A DNA stretch of 7,154 nt from a bacterium (GTDB taxonomy: Bacteria > Arandabacterota > Arandabacteria > Arandabacterales > JALGWA01), in contig JALGWA010000054.1 in NCBI GenBank assembly GCA_025774425.1, forward strand, positions 1-7,154, in the 5' to 3' direction. The position numbers and the translations under genes are program-made. Shown one piece after another: positions 4,969-7,154 of this stretch (position 1 is the first letter of the stretch; every line of letters begins with the position of its first letter). The notes beneath the pieces were generated by a model, which was not told the origin of the DNA, searched no databases, and worked only from the letters and a program-made list of their open reading frames with translations.

Positions 4969-6807
4969 GTGGGCGATCTCTACGATGTCGAGGCTTACAG
5001 GCGTTTCGCGGAGAACCTGTTCCCTCTGCTCAAGGGGAAGAACATCCGCAGGGCATCGCTGGAGGATCTCCGCGAGCCCGCCATCAGGACGGGCACGAGG
5101 ACCAAGTACGGCTCCTACGGCTGGCGGTCGGCGGTATCGAGCCGCATCGCGCCGAAGACCGTGTATCTCGGGAGCGAGGAGGTCCGGCTTCCGAAGCTCA
5201 CCGATGTCCAGAGAAGCATCGTCGCCAAGGCCCCCGAAGAGCTGCACAAGGTCCTCCACCTGATCCGCACGCTGCCCTTCGTGCACCTCAGGCGCCAGAT
5301 GGGAGACAACGAGTCCTACAATCCGGTGTGCAATCTCTACGTGTCGGTCGAGGACCAGAAGAACTACAGGATCGCGTACATGTGGGGCAATACAATGTTC
5401 AAGCCCGGCAAGCGGCCCGGCCCCGAGTTCACGATGATACACATACCGGAAGAGCATGCGCTGAGGCAGCAAGTTCTCGCGCTGCCCGAGCTCGGCATCA
5501 ACATCGCCCTCGGCACCGACTACATGGGAGAGGACAAGAAGGGTTTCCTGAGGCAGGCCATGTGGTCGGCGGACAAGCTCGGCATGCTGGGACTTCATTC
5601 GGGCACCAAGACGGTGACGGTGAAGGCCGTCGACGGTAGCCTGAAGACATACGGCGTGTTCATGTTCGGCCTCACGGCCACGGGTAAGTCAACGTGGTCC
5701 ACGCATTCCCTCGGCCTCGACTACGAAGCCGGCGAAGGGACGGCCGTCATACAGGACGACATCGTCTTCCTGAGGCGCGACGGCTCGGCCCTCGGCAGCG
5801 AGGACGGCTTCTTCGTCAAGACCGACGTCGACAGGGAGCTCCAGGAGGCGCTGTACAACGCGCTCACCCACAGGTCGGCGCTTTTCGAGAACGTCATGAT
5901 CGACGCCGACGGCAATGTCGATTTCACGGACGAGACGCTCTGCGCGAACGGGAGAGCCGTGATGCAGAGGTCGGAGCTGAAGATCAAAGTCGGCCGGAAG
6001 CTCAGGCGCATAAGCTCCAAGAGCGTGAACCTGCCTCCGCTCGATGAACTCGACGGCGTCGTCTTCGCGTTCATCACGCGCCGCAACACCATCATGCCCT
6101 TTTCCCAGGAGCTTACGCCCGAGCAGGGCGTGCTCGCCTATCTGTGGGGAGAGTCGACCCACTCCTATGCTTCGCAGCCGCTCAAGGCGGGTGAGTCCGT
6201 CCGAATGGTCGGAACCGATCCGTTCATCGTGGGCTCGAGGGGCGCCAAGGTGAACAAGTTCTACGACATCGTCATGGACCTCGTGGCGAGATACCCGGAC
6301 AAGGTCAGATTCATGCAGTACAACACGGGGGGTATCGGCGAGATCATCGAGACATACGAAGAGGGCGGCGTCAAGAAGAAGAGGGAGGTCCGCAAAGTCA
6401 AGCGGGTGCCGCTCGACATCATGGCCGCGATACAGCGTGGAGACCTCAAGGGCACCAACACGTACGAGCCCGGCATATTCGGCACGGGTAGCGTCGTCGC
6501 CGCAGAGGGCCGGAGCCTCGATGAGTTCGACCCGCGCAACTATTATTCCCAGCAGGAGATCGACGAGTACCTCACCGCCATAGTCGAGGGGCGCGAGAAG
6601 TACACGGCGGAGATCGCCGAGGAAGGGCTGCGCGAGGAGGTGCTCCGCGCGGCCGAGCGCTCGTTCGAGATCGCCCCCAGGAGAAGGGACAGGGTCGCGG
6701 TCCCGCCGGCAGTGAAGAGCGAAGAGCAGGAAGAGCCCTCACCTCTCGAACGCTTCTGGCAGCCCCTGGGACGCCTGCCCGGCCCGCCCCGCCACCGCAA
6801 GAAATAG
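4969..6807 (+). CDS. pckA: Divergent ATP-type phosphoenolpyruvate carboxykinase homologue
   Basis: From the GTG at 4969 this is 612 residues, longer than the roughly 540 of E. coli PckA. The family reaction is oxaloacetate + ATP to PEP + CO2 + ADP in the cytoplasm, normally gluconeogenic. PckA landmarks seen in order: GTDYMGEDKKG at 182-192 (Y185, K190, K191 match Y207 and the K212/K213 metal and substrate lysines), H210 (matching the metal-ligand histidine), Walker A GLTATGKST at 234-242, QDD at 262-264 (matching the GDD metal motif), FVKTD at 282-286, a stretch at 295-319 resembling the PckA run of YNAIRRDALLENV onward, R329 (matching the PEP-site arginine), and YNTGGIGE near 449-456 (PckA has VNTGWNGTG). 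Odd points: PckA's EHGW after the metal aspartates is absent (here IVFL), and about 60 charged, Pro-rich C-terminal residues (to RHRKK) have no PckA counterpart. Upstream in-frame starts (TTG 4798, ATG 4924) precede or overlap the promoter. Membership of the PEPCK family is firm; the exact reaction is likely but unproven. Confidence 0.88.
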   Translation: MGDLYDVEAYRRFAENLFPLLKGKNIRRASLEDLREPAIRTGTRTKYGSYGWRSAVSSRIAPKTVYLGSEEVRLPKLTDVQRSIVAKAPEELHKVLHLIRTLPFVHLRRQMGDNESYNPVCNLYVSVEDQKNYRIAYMWGNTMFKPGKRPGPEFTMIHIPEEHALRQQVLALPELGINIALGTDYMGEDKKGFLRQAMWSADKLGMLGLHSGTKTVTVKAVDGSLKTYGVFMFGLTATGKSTWSTHSLGLDYEAGEGTAVIQDDIVFLRRDGSALGSEDGFFVKTDVDRELQEALYNALTHRSALFENVMIDADGNVDFTDETLCANGRAVMQRSELKIKVGRKLRRISSKSVNLPPLDELDGVVFAFITRRNTIMPFSQELTPEQGVLAYLWGESTHSYASQPLKAGESVRMVGTDPFIVGSRGAKVNKFYDIVMDLVARYPDKVRFMQYNTGGIGEIIETYEEGGVKKKREVRKVKRVPLDIMAAIQRGDLKGTNTYEPGIFGTGSVVAAEGRSLDEFDPRNYYSQQEIDEYLTAIVEGREKYTAEIAEEGLREEVLRAAERSFEIAPRRRDRVAVPPAVKSEEQEEPSPLERFWQPLGRLPGPPRHRKK

Positions 6808-6842
6808 GGGTCAGAGCTCAAAATGCACAGTGCTCCGACCCC
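6807..6842 (+). repeat. REP-like hairpin at the PEP carboxykinase stop codon
   Basis: GGGGTCAGAGC (6807-6817) and GCTCCGACCCC (6832-6842) pair over 11 positions with one mismatch around a 14-base loop. The first G is the last base of the TAG stop. There is no T-tract after it, so it is not a standard intrinsic terminator, though it could protect the mRNA 3' end. From memory, GGGGTCAGAG-type palindromes occur as dispersed REP-like elements near REP-associated transposases in various bacteria; that link is not shown by this window, which has one copy. Confidence 0.55.
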
Positions 6843-6860
6843 ATCCGCGCCCGTACCGCG

Positions 6861-6889
6861 TTGACTTCGAGGTCCATCTGTGGTATCAT
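6861..6889 (+). promoter_or_regulatory. Orphan extended -10 promoter pointing into a non-coding region
   Basis: TTGACT (6861-6866, 5 of 6) is followed after 17 bases by TATCAT (6884-6889, 5 of 6), preceded by TGG, giving an extended -10 element. Transcription would start near 6896. No credible plus-strand gene follows: the frame from ATG 6949 stays open but encodes an Arg/Pro-rich product typical of a shadow of the minus-strand gene. The -10 also lies in the perfect palindrome TATCATGATA (6884-6893). It may drive a small RNA or antisense transcript, or be fortuitous. Confidence 0.5.
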
Positions 6890-6926
6890 GATAGTCGGAA
6901 AAGAGAGATATCGGGGATCGGCTTCG

Positions 6927-6980
6927 ATAGAGCGTCCGGGCGAGTCCTATGATCCAGCGGAGGCCGCCCGGACGTACTAT
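6927..6980. repeat. 16-bp imperfect inverted repeat in the 3' intergenic region
   Basis: The arms ATAGAGCGTCCGGGCG (6927-6942) and CGCCCGGACGTACTAT (6965-6980) match in 14 of 16 positions, with the inner 10 perfect, around a 22-base loop. It would fold strongly in a transcript from the promoter at 6861-6889. No T-run follows on either strand, so a terminator role is uncertain; an operator or a structured RNA element is equally possible. Confidence 0.5.
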
Positions 6981-6985
6981 ATGTA

Positions 6986-7024
6986 CCCGCCGCGGCCGGC
7001 GGCGCCGCTCAGCGAGGCGGCGGG
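6986..7024 (-). terminator. GC-rich hairpin spanning the stop codon of the right-edge gene
   Basis: CCCGCCGC (6986-6993) and GCGGCGGG (7017-7024) form a perfect 8-bp inverted repeat whose loop holds the minus-strand TGA (7009-7011). It could stabilise or end that gene's transcript, and also a plus-strand transcript from the orphan promoter. No T-tract follows, and the arms are simple GC sequence, so the call is weak. Confidence 0.3.
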
Positions 7025-7154
7025 CTCCCGTTCAACTTGATGTACGCGTAAGCCCGGCTGCCCCAAACACAGTAGTCATCCTTGACGTGAATGTAGAGCG
7101 TGAACCCCCCGGCGTGCGCGACGAACAGATCCCCGTAACGCGGATAGTACCAGG
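7009..7154 (-). CDS. C-terminal end of an unrecognised protein (cut by the window)
   Basis: The minus strand is open from the right edge to TGA at 7011-7009, giving the last 47 codons, starting WYYPRYGDLF and ending KLNGSPPPR. The piece is very rich in aromatic residues and alternates polar with hydrophobic ones (GGFTLYIHVK), as in a beta-strand protein such as a secreted or surface domain. No family can be named from so little. The opposite strand is also open here but encodes an Arg/Pro-rich, low-quality product, so the minus strand is the better coding choice. The gene converges on the PEP carboxykinase gene, with about 200 bases between the two stops. Confidence 0.6.
   Translation of the reverse strand, partial: WYYPRYGDLFVAHAGGFTLYIHVKDDYCVWGSRAYAYIKLNGSPPPR

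Noticed and set aside
4937..5263. Small frame starting near 4943 that could be a leader peptide for the PEP carboxykinase gene
   Set aside because: It runs on through about 300 bases of the PEPCK coding region with an Arg/Ser-rich product and has no properly spaced ribosome binding site, so it is a shadow.
6949..7154. Plus-strand frame from ATG 6949, open to the window edge, downstream of the orphan promoter
   Set aside because: The product is an Arg/Pro-rich run typical of antisense reading, and the minus strand encodes a more plausible aromatic-rich protein end.
1..7154. CRISPR array, tRNA or rRNA genes, insertion sequence or phage genes
   Set aside because: I saw no spaced direct repeats, no tRNA-like cloverleaf, no rRNA sequence and no transposase or integrase motifs in the window.

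Overview
The window is gene-dense, GC-rich bacterial DNA (roughly 60-65% G+C by eye). It has Shine-Dalgarno sites and three promoters that fit the sigma70 consensus closely. Nothing in it fixes a taxon. The divergence of its proteins from textbook relatives would fit an uncultured or poorly sampled phylum, but that is an inference.

Layout. (1) 3-968, plus: an unrecognised helical, charged soluble protein, probably cut at its 5' end by the window edge. (2) 986-3331, minus: a 781-residue fusion of an aspartate-type class I aminotransferase with a PEP carboxykinase/HPr kinase-like P-loop domain whose Walker A lysine is replaced by arginine. (3) 3334-4731, minus: a flotillin-type SPFH membrane protein, two bases upstream of the fusion gene and in one operon with it. 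(4) 4732-4968: a divergent regulatory region with two outward-facing promoters that have identical hexamers and spacer length (TTGCCA-17-TATAAT) and also share the start of the spacer. (5) 4969-6807, plus: a divergent ATP-type PEP carboxykinase homologue with an intact P-loop. (6) 6807-7008: a non-coding stretch with a REP-like hairpin at the stop codon, an orphan consensus promoter and two further inverted repeats. (7) 7009-7154, minus: the last 47 codons of an unrecognised gene.

Working together. An aspartate aminotransferase yields oxaloacetate (from aspartate and 2-oxoglutarate), and PEP carboxykinase converts oxaloacetate plus ATP to PEP. Here both activities, or their folds, lie in one divergently transcribed cluster: once as a polypeptide fusion with a degenerate kinase-like half, and once as a stand-alone PEPCK with its P-loop. 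The fusion is co-transcribed with a flotillin, a membrane-microdomain scaffold. The matched promoters imply coordinated expression. A membrane-associated oxaloacetate/PEP node with a pseudo-kinase regulatory half is the working idea. It is an inference; the domain content, operon spacing and promoter pair are visible in the sequence.
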